Below, piece after piece: positions 47,309-60,200 of a stretch of DNA of 64,000 nt; the first letter of the stretch is position 1, and the number at the start of each line of letters is the position of its first letter. A model generated the notes under the pieces. The model had not been told where the DNA came from. It saw only the letters and a list, made by a program, of their open reading frames with translations, and made no database searches. A program made the position numbers and the translations under genes. The stretch is from Glandiceps talaboti (lineage: Eukaryota; Hemichordata; Enteropneusta; Spengelidae). Location of the stretch: assembly GCF_964340395.1 (NCBI RefSeq), contig NC_135550.1, positions 7,390,601-7,454,600 of the forward strand, read 5' to 3'.

Positions 47309-47310
47309 AA
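47108..47310 (+). mobile_element. LINE 3' end with (TTGA)n tail
   Basis: Frame TVDKFKKGIKTHLFARAF, stop, about 75 bp of 3' UTR, then about 10 TTGA units at 47268-47308. Microsatellite-like 3' tails of this kind are known in CR1/L2-type LINEs. Same family as 5405-5520. Confidence 0.7.
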
Positions 47311-47738
47311 TAGATAAAAAGGTTCTGATCACATCTACTTCCCTATAACAACAATACTGGTTGTAATAATAACGTAATAATAATAACTTTATCTAAAATC
47401 TTGCCCTCTCAGAGGCACTGATTTAACACATTAAACAACACCAACAAAATAAATAGTTAAATGAATATCAAAGGCATTACACAAAGACACAGGAAAAAGA
47501 AGAAAAAAGATACCTGTCGTATATGAATACACCAAAGCCAACCCAGATGTATTATGGGAAAATGTCATACTCATATTGAGGCAACTGATTTCAAACTTTT
47601 CTCTCTGTTGTAAAGCAGTCTGCATTGATCGCAATAGTAGAAGTTAATTACCACGATGAATTAAATTTGATTGTTTTTAACTCTGCTTGATTCAACAGAT
47701 TGCCAGTTGAGAGATAAAACAATAACATTTAGAAGATC

Positions 47739-49343
47739 ATGGGTGATGAAGTAGAAGAAGTGTCTGCTGCAGACTTGGACCTTTCAAAGAAAAAGCCAAC
47801 CTCTGATATTGCAGACAAACACAAGATATTGAGGAAAGCGTTGGAATCTGATCTTCCACTAAGCAGTGACATAGACAAATGTATAGTACCGATAAAGGAA
47901 GAGCCACTCAGTCCTAAACCGTTGGAAAACACTGAAGGTGGTGGAGCTCAAGATCTTGAATCAGCCAAGTGTTATATATATGATCTGACGTTTCGTGATG
48001 ATCGCTATATTGCCGATCAGTTAGAAGACCACCATAGAGGACAGTATCATTGTGCAGAACCAGTTGTTAAAGGCTTCAGATGTCACATTTGTAACCGGTC
48101 CTTCTCAAAGAAACAGACTCTGAAAAGGCATTCCATCTTGCATAGTGGTATCAAACCCTTCAAATGTGCTTTCTGTGCACACTCTACGTATCGTAAAGAC
48201 CACCTACAAGCCCATATAAGAATCAAACATCTGTCTGGCAAGACCAAGCAAGCGAAATGCACAGTGTGTAATGTCGTCTTTTCAACCCACCAAAGTTTGA
48301 CAAGTCACATGAAGAGTCATCGGAATCTCCATACATGTTTGCACTGTGGGGATGAGTTTTACAGTACTGGTGCTTTGGCTTCCCACATCAGGAACAGACA
48401 CAGTAGCAACGCAGTTGGTCAGATGAATGGAACTGTGTACACCTGTGAGCCGTGCAGGTTTACCACGTCCAGTTCATCTCTGTATGACATGCATCTGAGA
48501 TGTGAGAAACATAGACTGACTTGCCATGTCACTCCTCCGATGGACTTGCACAGCCCTTCCAAACACCATATGATAGATGGTGAGAATCCTATGACAGATT
48601 CAATTCCACAAAATGACCCAGATATGCAGTGCCAAATGGACCGGGGCACAGAAGAACAAGATGAGGATCAAATCAGGGCTGGTAATAGCAGTGTTAATCT
48701 TGTAGTGTCTACACCAGTTATCTCAAGTGTTATGTCTTTACAAAATTCAGCATACAACAGTATGTCTTCACCCACAAGAGAAGCTTCCTCTTCACCTCAA
48801 AGTACCCTTCCCACTACAGCAAATTCAAGTAACCATGCGGTTTCTCCAAGAGATAGCGGTAATGGGTCAGTAAGAAGCAGTCTATCTTCACCAGAAGACA
48901 GAATAGATGCAAACCAAAGTCAGCATTCATCTCCCTCAACAAGTCCAACAGTCTCAACAACAAATGAATCAGAAAAACGAGACAACTGGAGTAATATGCT
49001 ACCAATATCAGGCAGGGAAGGAACCACTTGCAGCAGTTTGCTGAGAACTTTGGTTACCAACAACGCAAAGGCTGTGCTTATGGCCAAGTCTGGCCAGACA
49101 ACCAAACCTCTGAATATATCATCAGAATCTCAGTGGAAGCGACGTGTTCGTGATAGTTCAACACAAGATGATGTGTGGAGATGTTCCTTCTGTCACATCA
49201 TCTTTCCGGACAATGTCATGTATACAATTCACATGGGGTGCCATGGCCTTAAATCCCCATTTCAATGTAATATTTGTGCATATGAATGTATTGATAAATA
49301 TGAATTTGCCTCCCATATAGCTCGGGGACAACACCGATTTTAG
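47739..49343 (+). CDS. IKZF-like: Ikaros-family-like C2H2 zinc-finger transcription factor
   Basis: One coding exon of 534 aa; the acceptor TTCAACAG at 47691-47698 precedes it, so the 5' UTR is spliced. Five C2H2 fingers lie at 115-135, 143-164, 174-194, 200-221 and 236-258. A Ser/Thr-rich linker (about 265-475) follows, then two C-terminal fingers: C482-C485-H498-H502 and C510-C513-H526-H532, ending in QHRF. The segment MYTIHMGCHG..PFQCNIC..YEFASHIARGQH closely matches the Ikaros/Pegasus dimerisation fingers, with which Hunchback shares a looser likeness. The protein is therefore expected to be a nuclear, sequence-specific regulator that dimerises through its C-terminus. The N-terminal fingers lack the usual HTGERP linkers and number five, so orthology to a specific vertebrate IKZF gene is not claimed. 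IKEEPLSP at 52-59 fits a phosphorylation-dependent SUMO motif. Confidence 0.88.
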   Translation: MGDEVEEVSAADLDLSKKKPTSDIADKHKILRKALESDLPLSSDIDKCIVPIKEEPLSPKPLENTEGGGAQDLESAKCYIYDLTFRDDRYIADQLEDHHRGQYHCAEPVVKGFRCHICNRSFSKKQTLKRHSILHSGIKPFKCAFCAHSTYRKDHLQAHIRIKHLSGKTKQAKCTVCNVVFSTHQSLTSHMKSHRNLHTCLHCGDEFYSTGALASHIRNRHSSNAVGQMNGTVYTCEPCRFTTSSSSLYDMHLRCEKHRLTCHVTPPMDLHSPSKHHMIDGENPMTDSIPQNDPDMQCQMDRGTEEQDEDQIRAGNSSVNLVVSTPVISSVMSLQNSAYNSMSSPTREASSSPQSTLPTTANSSNHAVSPRDSGNGSVRSSLSSPEDRIDANQSQHSSPSTSPTVSTTNESEKRDNWSNMLPISGREGTTCSSLLRTLVTNNAKAVLMAKSGQTTKPLNISSESQWKRRVRDSSTQDDVWRCSFCHIIFPDNVMYTIHMGCHGLKSPFQCNICAYECIDKYEFASHIARGQHRF

Positions 49344-49570
49344 CAGCATTTTGGTGAATATGGGTTTAGCCACCAATATTGCTAGGGGACAACATAGATT
49401 TTAGCAGTGTCTTGATAAATATGTATGTGTGTGTGTGTGTGTGTGTGTGAACAATAGAAATGTTAGCCATATGGTCAGGGGACAATTCAACTCAGATTTT
49501 AGCAGTCTTATATGGTAAATGAGTTTGCCTTCCATATTGATAGAAGACAACACACATTTCGGCAGTCTAG
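49344..49570 (+). repeat. Decayed tandem copies of the last zinc-finger coding segment in the 3' UTR
   Basis: The coding end (TGAATTTGCCTCCCATATAG then CTCGGGGACAACACCGATTT, TAGCAG) is echoed at about 49352-49408, 49411-49509 and 49512-49567, each with a GGGGACAA-like block and TTTTAGCAGTCT or TTTCGGCAGTCT. The third copy is expanded by a (TG)n tract at 49423-49449. Confidence 0.7.
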
Positions 49571-52500
49571 TTCAATTTTCTTCTCATATTACCAGACAGT
49601 AGCATAGACTGTAAGATACATCACTTCCTTCCACCCTCACGGGCCAGCCCTTGTGGACAGGTTGACTGATGTATGAGGGTGCCCCATTACTGTGTACCTC
49701 ACAGACTAAGGATACTCCTTAACATTATCCAAATATTTAGAATTTGGAGATGACAAAAACTTTTTCTCTCAAAATTTGTGCATGGGGTGCTGTACTGTTC
49801 ATAGACAACACTGCATTCAGTATGATGCAAGTGAAATAGTAGGATGGACTTAGTGTTGAGATTCGGTAGTCAAAAAATGTTGAGCTTTTTTTTTCACGGA
49901 TCCACTTTTGGCCTCTGTAGATTATGATTCATTCATAGTATTTATTGTTGACCTTAGCTCTGACTGAAATATTGTAATGTTTGGTCATTTTTGATGACAA
50001 ATGTAAGTTTCACAAAGTCTTACTTTCAAAATCTATGATCACAATATTATGACCAAAAATCTTATCTGTAATCTGAGACAGATATATCGACCTTATAGAA
50101 ACTACATGTGCATTCATCTCGGCATTGCATATTATATTGGACTAATATATACTAATGTATGTAAATAACAGAAGACACTTTCTACATGATGTGGTCATCT
50201 GTTTGTATATTTTTAAATGTAAAAGGGGCAAGTCTTAATCTTCATTGTTTACCTTGGTTGCCATGGTTATCTAAAGTTTCAGATGAAAAGTTACATCTAA
50301 TATATTCTGTGTGTATTTAAATTATTATGCAGCAAATTTAGTCACCCATGAAACTCTCCCGGACACTATGTATCTATAGACTGTGTCTGTGTAACAGTGG
50401 GATATACAACTCCTAATCTGTCTCTGTGTTACTGTAACAGATTGTAACGTTGTTGTAGTAAGTATATTGCACTTGGTGTTTTTCACCACTCTTGTTCTAC
50501 CGAAGACGTCATTCACTGAAGTGTGGCATGGCATGATCTCATGCAGATGTTAAAGCACACAAATTAGCAACCATAGTACTCAGTGAGGCTTTCTGTGAAA
50601 TGTTGTACAGTTAGTACACATACATTTCTACATTGTATGCCACTAAAGTAATGCATATACTAGTCACCAAGCACCAAATCATAAAGTTTTGGACTGTCCC
50701 CTGTAACTTAACTATACTTTGTTCATAAATTTATAGAACGTATAGGGGTGTAACCCACTATTTGTATAACATCCTAGGTTGACCCCTGATTATCAGATGA
50801 AAGCACAAGATTGAAGCCATTCTTAACTCTTGCATCATCTCTGAAATGAAATGGAATATGCTACCTCTAGCTGTTATCTCCAGGTGCCCCCCCCCCCTCC
50901 CTGTAAAGGAATAAAGTTCAAAGATAGATGTATATGCCATCCTTTTTGACTAAGGTAGACTTTGCTCTACCCAAATTATAACCTGTTAGAACAGTGAATA
51001 TCAGTACTACATTTTGTAAGGCTTAGAATGTTTAGTAGATTTTATTAAAAACAGTACAAGATTGTATGCATTTATCATGAATTTCTTCTTTTTTTTAAAA
51101 AGATATTTAATGTTAGTTTGTTGATTGTTTTTCTCTGAGGTGCAAATATTATCATGTTTATGGTTTTTAGTATCTGTTATACTTAGAATGTACATGAATA
51201 TATATGTGTCTTTGTTTATCATGGTGTGTATGTATATACTAGCTGTGAATCCTGGTTTTAAAACTTATACTTATTTGGATATCTTGCCATTGTACTACCA
51301 ACAAGTAAACAGCTTTAGTCATTTTAGTTCCAACTCCTGCACATGAGAGTGTATGTAGCTTTGAGAACATTTTTTTTTTTGAACTGACAGTAGTATATTT
51401 GTACAGGCATGACAATGACGTGTCTGTCTTTCAACATGTGAGCGTGTGTGGGGGGGGGGGGGGAATGGGTGGACGAATTGAAGTCAATTTAAACTAGAGA
51501 GTGTTGAAGTGTTTAGGATGTTACTTTTGGTGTCAAACCAATTATTGAAGACTGGGTATCCAACTTGGGTAAAAAAATTGTGAATTGTTATGTCAAATGA
51601 CAAAATTATCGATGAAGATTTGTTTAAAAACACAAGTTGTTCTGACCCGGCCTTGGTTTGCAAATTAGGTCAGAAAATGTGATTTGTTTATTTTATTTTT
51701 TTTTTGCCAACAGAATCAATCACTAGTGCAATATTTATGGGAATGATTTTAACTGTATTTATTTAGACACTAAGAAAGGCCAAATGGTCAGATGTGAAAA
51801 AAATGATGTATAATTGTTCAAAATATCCAACATTCATAAATAGCACATACGTTCATAACCCAAGTGGTTCACTGAGGTCACTGTACAATGATGTGGTACT
51901 ATGGTGCATTTGAAGGTCAACAAGATTTAGATTATGAGTACACACATTTCTGAACAGCCGGTTTGGGTCGACATGCAACCAGTCACCAAAGTAGTTCTAC
52001 TATATGGTATGCCACGTGTTGTAAAATAGCTGCCATTGCCTGTAGCTAGCAAAATAAATTTAAGCAAATTGTATTGTAAAAAAATTATATTGTTTCCGTC
52101 GATTCAAAGTAAACTTCAGCGGTTCATATATACAAAATGGTGTATCAATAAATTGTTAGTTCTGTGAATGTATTAGTTGAAGACTCAGAAATGGTCCTCT
52201 TTGTTGTCACAAATAAGAAGAATTTCAACTTTTTAAGTTCAGTTCAAACAGTTTGCGCATCAATCAACTCCATTTCTTTCTCTCTCTTTTTTTCAAAGAT
52301 ATTAATTCAGCTTTTGATGCTTGCATTTTGCAGATGAATTATTTTGCGTGAGATTGAAGCATTTTAGTTCCATTTGTACTTGTATCTTACCTTCAAATGT
52401 CAATGAAGGTACAGCAAATGTTTGAAGATGTCGCAGTGTTTATAGAAAAAAATGTACACGTCAAACCCAAAGAAGTAGGATGGGTTAAATTTGAAAGGTT

Positions 52501-53741
52501 AAAATGCAAATTTGTTTGTTTGCAAATTATTTCTTACCTCATTTCATTGTATATACAGGGCCTATGGAATTGACCCCTCCTCTCTAACCAGCAATAAGTT
52601 GAAACTGCTGGTCATAACGTGTAGTGAGGCAAGGATCCAAAGTAACGGGTTAGTTAGTATATTTGCAGCAAATTTGACATTTTTAAAGAAAAATGGTACT
52701 TCGATATTGAACACTGGGTGAACATAATTGCAATGGAAAGTATTTATTATGGGTAGATAGTGGGGAATCAAGCTACATTGCTGTGACTGCAACATTTGGT
52801 ACAGCTTGAACGGATCGGAGCGTATGCAGATTTATATTTCACAGTTTTGAAGGCACTTCAGACGTGCACTGTCAAAACAAGAATATGTCATTTTCACAAG
52901 TGTGGGGCATAGAAGTGAACTTTTTGTTTTTGGTGAACAGTTGTAATTTTTGATTTGACTGAAATGTTTAGCCATGTTTTAGTACCTGACTGTATTGATG
53001 CATGAGATAGGTAATCGGTTTGGTTTTTTGAACGGAGACTGGCATGCAAGCATGCATTTTTGCGGACATTATATCTATTCCAATACCCTATCAGTGATGA
53101 AATAAATAGAAGTTTTTGAAGAAACCACAGATTTAATGCTTATGTTACATATTCTCATCTCACTACATATGAGCAAATGTGACCCCCTAGGTGCATCATA
53201 AAAAAAGGCATGCCAATTTCCGTTGACAAGATGGGAAATGACTGCAAATACTCAAAATTTATGGTAAATGACACACTTTTGTTCTGAATGACTTGAGTCA
53301 AGTTCATGTTTAAAAACTTGACAGTCAAGCAATCAAAAAAAAACAAACCTCACATATGAAAAGAGGAATTATCAATATCAGACCTTTGATGTGTGATGTG
53401 AGCTCCTGACATTCTGCAAGTAGCAAGATTGATTATACAAAATTTACGAGTTTCAGTGAGAAAACCCTGTATGATCAGTCCAGTGTTTTAATTTAGAACA
53501 ATCACTCATTAAAATGATCTTAAATTCACTTTTATCACCAGTTTGATTTCATCTTACAGACAGAAAGTGTGTCAATCTACTGTACTCTCAATATTGTGAA
53601 CAACCACCAGTACTAGACAGTTTTAAAAATGATGTAAACGTTTAACAATGTCAGTACCCTATAATAAAATATGGTAAAAGTGTTTGCATTCTATTTATTT
53701 TTGTATATTTAATGGCACTTCATCATCACAATTAGACTACA
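49571..53741. other. 3' UTR / downstream flank of the zinc-finger gene
   Basis: No supported gene. AATAAA occurs several times (for example near 50911, 52150 and 53101), so the transcript end cannot be placed. A (G)13 run lies near 51450. The AT content is high and no mobile element is recognised. Confidence 0.4.
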
Positions 53742-54725
53742 GGTATGTCATGGATAACAAATGTCATGTGTATGTCATGGGTAATTACAACCCCCAAACC
53801 CACCAGGCTGTATGTCGTGTAATTACAACCCCAAACCCACCAGGCTGTATGTCATGTGTAATTACAACCCCCAAACCCACCAGGCTGTATATCATGGGTA
53901 ATTACAACCCCCGAACCCACCAGGCTGTATGTCATGGGTAATTACAACCCCAAACCCACCAGGCTGTATGTCATGTAATTACAACCCCCAAACCCACCAG
54001 GCTGTATGTCATGTGTAATTACAACCCCCAAACCCACCAGGCTGTATGTCATGGGTAATTACAACCCCAAACCCACCAGGCTGTATGTCATGTGTAATTA
54101 CAACCCCCAAACCCACCAGGCTGTATATCATGGGTAATTACAACCCCCGAACCCACCAGGCTGTATGTCATGTAATTACAACCCCCAAACCCACCAGGCT
54201 GTATGTCATGTGTAATTACAACCCCCAAACCCACCAGGCTGTATATCATGGGTAATTACAACCCCCGAACCCACCAGGCTGTATGTCATGGGTAATTACA
54301 ACCCCAAACCCACCAGGCTGTATGTCATGTAATTACAACCCCCAAACCCACCAGGCTGTATGTCATGTGTAATTACAACCCCCAAACCCACCAGGCTGTA
54401 TGTCATGGGTAATTACAACCCCAAACCCACCAGGCTGTATGTCATGTGTAATTACAACCCCCAAACCCACCAGGCTGTATATCATGGGTAATTACAACCC
54501 CCGAACCCACCAGGCTGTATGTCATGTAATTACAACCCCCAAACCCACCAGGCTGTATGTCATGTGTAATTACAACCCCCGAACCCACCAGGCTGTATGT
54601 CATGTAATTACAACCCCCAAACCCACCAGGCTGTATGTCATGTAATTACAACCCCCAAACCCACCGGGCTGTATGTCATGGGTAATTACAACCCCCAAAC
54701 CAACCAGACAGTATGTCATGAATAA
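53742..54725. repeat. ~40-bp minisatellite with higher-order structure, ~24 units
   Basis: Unit near ATTACAACCCCCAAACCCAC then CAGGCTGTATGTCATGGGTA, with variants ATGTCATG/ATATCATG, GGGTA/GTGTA/TA and CCCCAAAC/CCCCCGAAC. By these variants, nine consecutive units (53848-54201) recur in the same order at 54202-54555, both 354 bp. Confidence 0.95.
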
Positions 54726-57155
54726 CAACCCTGAACTCTGGGACTACGCTATATGTCAAAGCAAATGCTAAGCTCGCAACTATAATTATGATGTGATTGG
54801 CAACTAATCCTGCAATAATTATGTACCTTACATACCTCTAAAGGCATAGTTGAGTGATAAAGTTCTCAGTGCTAGTTAGAATAACACCTGCTGATCAACC
54901 AATCAGAATTAGGGTTGTGTGGAACTTTAACAAATTCTGAAATTACGATGTTATGGGTATAATTTCCTCCATGATATTTTTTTAAAAAAATTTCATCTGC
55001 ATCAACTACAAACTATTTTACTTGCATCACGGCTGCCACAATTATTTTACCAGCACCTACGAGTTATTAATTACACCAGCAACAGCTACACATATTAATT
55101 GTTTTAGCTGCACCATGCAAATTCTTAATTACCACCCCAGCAACAAATTGGTTCACTGCACTGCACCTGGCATGCTGAGATACCAACCATTTCACTTGAA
55201 TGTATCAGTTGAAATTGTTTATTCTACCAGCTACAAATTAGCTCCCCAAGACATGTATGCTGAAATGATGTAGTCCAATTATTAGATGTTGCAGCCTTAT
55301 AATGCCTAATGTTCTCTGCAACGCCATATATCTAGAGAGTCACGTGTTTATAGTTCTACAAGCCCATTTAGTTCCAATATCCTACAGCAGGTTACTCACC
55401 ATACACTAGAATCATCCGTCTGTTGCCACACCGATTTCAAAACCACAATGTCCACAATCCAAATACGGTATCAAATGAGAAATCCGTAAGTTTAATTGAT
55501 GAAATCAAATATAACAACTTCTAGAAACTATTCTAATGTCCTATAATTATTGGGAAGTCCAGATTAGTCCGATGTCAATTTACAGGCAATATTGGTCGTT
55601 CACTGAATGTAATACCTGTTTCCATAGTGTCTTAAGTGATAGTCCAACAAGTTATTCACAGTCTTCTAGGTAATGATGTCACAAAGCCTTTTGTTATAAC
55701 TGGTCTAGCGGAGCTTCACGGAGCCTCACGAAGCCTTATATATAGATCTAGCGGAGCTTCACGGAGCCTTACGAAGCCTAACGAAGCCGTAAAACTATTG
55801 TGTTGTCACACTGCTCTCTAGCCTTCGAATGAAGTTTAAGTTCAAACACACGTGCACCAAACATGGAATGTATGGAATTTGGAACAATGCCCTCATGGGC
55901 TGAACTTGTAAATCAATTCATATGACTCAATAATCTGAGGTTTGTTGACTTTGACCAAACAAATACTGTAATAGCAAATCTGGCGTCTACACCAATCAAA
56001 TCAGACCTTATTTCTGGCTGCCTTTAGTACACTTGTGTTTGGCCATCTGGGGATTTCTTGCAAGGGTTTATGGGAAAACCGCTTGTGCTATGACATCACG
56101 ATTAACAAATGCAAATTGAAGAGTGTGTTGAGACAATGAGGTTTATATGGTATTTGTGATATCACCTGAGGTGGGTAGTACGTCTTTCCCTAAAATGTCA
56201 AGTGCAGTAGAGCAATTTCTTTACAAGATTTAAAAGTTGAGTAAGTTATTAAAGTGCTATAATCATATCACCAGAAATCATTACTTTTGATAGCAGTTAT
56301 ATTTAAAGTGTAAAGGCAGAAACTTGTAAGCATTGACTTTTTACTTCCCAAAGAATGTAACTTTACTATATTCTATTACTCATTTGCCAAGGAAAGCTAA
56401 ATACTAGTATCTACTCGTCCTTGTTAGGATTTTCCGCATTGAAATATTTCAAAAAAGTGCAAAAAATTTTGAGTTTAAACTAGAGTTACATGCAAAAGGC
56501 AGCTCGCTAATCAAACACTTAAATACACATTAGTCGTATATCATGGTGTCGTTGTTATATTTGCATACAGTGACTTCATTCCAGCTGTTGCTGCATATAT
56601 TAAAAGTAAAATGGAAATCGTTGTATTTACATACAAATGTACATTGATTTCATTCCAGCTGTCACGTATATTATAAATAGAATGGAAGTAAGGTATTAGA
56701 ACTGCATGTACAGGTGGAGGTCATGTAAAGTTCATGTGGAAGTTATTAACCCCCTTAAAGGTATTTGAAATGGACTACTGTTAAATCCTACTAACAATAG
56801 TGAATTATAGAATAATTATAATTTATGATATTGTAATAATTTGATGATACAATAATACATCATTGATAAATGCTTTATTAGCTTACATCCTGGTATGGAA
56901 AACATGGTATAGTATTAATACAGACACAAAATAATATCATGACAAAATCACAATACATATTATCTATAGCTGCTGAAGTCAGATCTTAAGTCTTGGTTTA
57001 ATCAAATTGTATCTGAGAGGAATTTTTGCAAGTTAATTGTCTGAAATACAAAAAAAAAACCCTCTCTTTTATACTCAGTCTGGTTAAAGTGTGAAAATGA
57101 CACCTAGTAGAATTATCCACGTAATACAAAGATTTCAAATATGACTGGGAAATGG
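54726..57155. other. AT-rich non-coding region with a short direct repeat
   Basis: TCTAGCGGAGCTTCACGGAG and following CGAAGCC occur at 55704-55736 and 55747-55789. A 66-bp repeat related to 63152-63218 lies at 56041-56106. No gene is supported. Confidence 0.5.
56041..56106 (+). repeat. Interspersed repeat fragment, copy 1 (partner at 63152-63218)
   Basis: GGGGATTTCTTGCAAGG, then a GGGAAAAC-like block and TGACATCACGATTAAC. It matches 63152-63218 in order and spacing. Confidence 0.5.
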
Positions 57156-57292
57156 ATCAACTGGGGCAGGGTAAATGTGAAGGTCGTGTTGACCTTGAAT
57201 AGCTTATTCAAATAAAACTACCATATGGTTATCCTTACATGGAGCAGGGTAAATGTGAAGGTCGTGTTAACCTTGAACATTATTGCAAATAA
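57156..57292 (+). repeat. ~80-bp tandem duplication with IR3 motifs
   Basis: GCAGGGTAAATGTGAAGGTC followed by GTGTTGACCTTGAA at 57165 recurs at 57243 with one change. The first copy contains AGGTCG TGT TGACCT, one base off the inverted-repeat-3 consensus. From 57293 to 60800 I see nothing recognisable. Confidence 0.6.
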
Positions 57293-60200
57293 TTTTTTGT
57301 TGATTAAATGATTGGGATATATGTCAACTCAAAATTAGGGGTGTGAGTGATTTCAGTAGACAGCCATTGTATTGAATGTCAATAATTGTGTAACTAGTTC
57401 AGGTGGTCATATAAAGAGGGGTGGGGCTCCATCCAGTCACAAGGTATTGACACATATTTGTCCAAAGATTTCACAACTTTAAAACATAATACAGCATGTA
57501 GATGATAATGTTGCATAGGCTGGAGATCTGCCTGTGTCAACTGTTATATGTTAGTTTAACACAGTACTATAAGTGATTTTATGATAGACCCACTTGGCCA
57601 ATCAGAAGCCCACTTGCGATAGATTATTTGGACCCAAAATTAATCCACTCTTGCTCAGACACAAGACTTTCCTAATTTGCATGCAACAATGTACACAAAA
57701 CTTTGCAACATTTGAGGTAACACTAGTCAAACTGTAAGACGATATTGTTACATTTCCAAGCAGGTACCATCATTAATACAGCAATAATACCTTGTGGGGT
57801 ATAACAATGTCTGCAGGAGATGATGTCCGACAGTACAAATCAGAGAGTTAATTGTGGGTAAAATATTGTTCAGTGCAGACTCTCGAAAGAAGTATAACAG
57901 TGCACATACATACCGCATACAATTTGGCATGCATAAATATAATTAACCTGGATGTTATGTCAGTCAGACCCAAAAAATTACAGCCATGCATTTTACCCAG
58001 TTGTCAGTATATATGTCATATTGTATAGTTACAACATTGCAGACATGAAATCCTTGATCCTGATCTCAAATGTGTATTTATACAACACTGCCATGGCTGC
58101 TGTATATACCCTGATGTAGTTCAAACTTTGAAGTTACAACTGTAACATGTTTGCCCTGTACATACAACCATGCGGTTTAATTTCATATGCCATATTGCAT
58201 AGCTTACTGTGGTTATGACCTCAAAAGTTAATATCACAGCCAAAATTACACTTTGGCATCTCAAAAACTACAACCCTGCCCTGCAGTACACTTAAGTCAT
58301 GCCATATATATACCCTTCAACGTTTTCAAAAACCTCTCCCTAGAGTTATCATGGTACATTAATCTCTTTCCTGATGTGTCAGCCTCCATGGATCTGAATG
58401 ACCTCTTTTTATTCACTATCATACATTATAATCACAGTCCCTTCTCAGTCCCTCTATAGAGGGACTCTAATTATAATGCACTCAGTACACAGGTTGAGAA
58501 TTATAGCCTTCATGTCTACAACTTATTTATAATACAGTCAAAAGGACTTTATAATATGTCTAGCTGTTCTATTTATGACTGACTGCAAATTGTAACAGGT
58601 GGTGACAACCAGTGGTACAAACACTGTAATAGCCAGATAACAGCTAGCATACATTGAGTCTGTCAATCTGCAGTGAACCATACAAAAACTACCAGGGAAC
58701 GACCAATGAAAGCCCCTAATTACCACAGCAAGTTCAGGCATGATGGGAATTCTTAATTTACAATGAGACTCATGCACCATTCATACTCATCGAGTCCAAC
58801 AGTATGAAGGGTGACAAATAATTTATTCATAACATAAGGTGACTGTGGTTAAATTGTTTGGTTTAAGATCAAAGTTTATAGTGACTCTGTAAGCATAACT
58901 GAGATATGTGAACACTATAACAAGAAGCCCATGACAAATCCAGCATTTAAAAAGGTTGATGCCCTCGCTATATGACCTTTTTGAATGCAAGATTTAGTCT
59001 ACCATCCCAAGCTTTTAAAAATAACATCTGCCACGGTAATATATGTGTGCCAATTACAGAACTGTATATGTGTACCACCCCCTGTATTTAAAACTAACAA
59101 TTGCCACATTCATCATTTTCCTGATCAATATAGCCGTCCTCGTGGGATAGCTAGAGATGCACATGTCAATCATTTTGTTGGTAAACAGAATCACACAAGG
59201 GTAGTACCCCCTGTGTATCGGCCAAACCAAGATGTATTGGTCATTGGTAAGCATCATGCCACTTAAATATATTCAAAGTTAACACCCATTTCACAGAACT
59301 AGAAATTCCAACTGCAACATCTCTGAAAGCAGAACCGTTTCCCAGAATATTTATAATCATATAGCCTTCACATATGGTCAAATGTAGATTAATCCCCAGT
59401 ACCCGCCATACACTTTTTTAACACGATCGAGTTTCGGTTAAAAAAAGACAGCATGGCAAAAATTTGTTACCACGGTCAAGGTATTCATTACTGGAGAAAA
59501 CATTAACTAAACATTCAAACTGGTCACATGATCTGATCTTGTCAAACCAACAATTTGGTATTCAGGTATGTGTCTAAATCATCAGCATAAAAAAGGTCTT
59601 TGACTTGCACTAGATTCAGTGATTCAAAATGAATCAGGGGCTAATTAACAAAGATCCTCTGAATACTCCAATTTATAAGAGGACTATTTCAAATGTTTTT
59701 CACTAACAGTGGATTGTAGAATGGATCACGACTTGAGGGTATAAAGGTTTGGAACTGACCTTGGATTGTGGAGTTGAAGTTGATGATTCAGAAGTATATT
59801 AAAGTTGAGTTGGTGGCAATTGTCATCCATCGATGGCCAAACAGGTCATGCTTTTATTTGCCACTCAGTTGGCATCACAGTAGAATGTACACACCTGCAA
59901 GTATATACTTATAGTCTGCTGGGTTAGAGAGTTCATTCTAAATTAACTAGCTCAAATGTAGGGTTTCTGCCAATGCCTTGCATTTAACTCTTAATTCATG
60001 AGCACTCATACTTCACTGGATATCTTAGCAAATTAGATTGATAAAATTCCAAGGGCCATTCAATGTCAACATATACTGTGTTAAAGAGACACAAGCTGCA
60101 AGTTTATAAACTTTTTACTCAAGTGAAAATACTTAAATAAAACCACATTCCAGTATAATGTTAATGTCAATGCATGTCTTCTATAACATTACAATTGTCT

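Noticed and set aside
53684-54645. Frames reading MSCVITTPKPTRLY-type repeats
   Set aside because: Artefact of the 40-bp minisatellite; unit length variation breaks the frame repeatedly.
58985-59266. 93-codon plus-strand frame
   Set aside because: No known motif, AT-rich surroundings and no splice or promoter context. It could be a relic, but I cannot support it.
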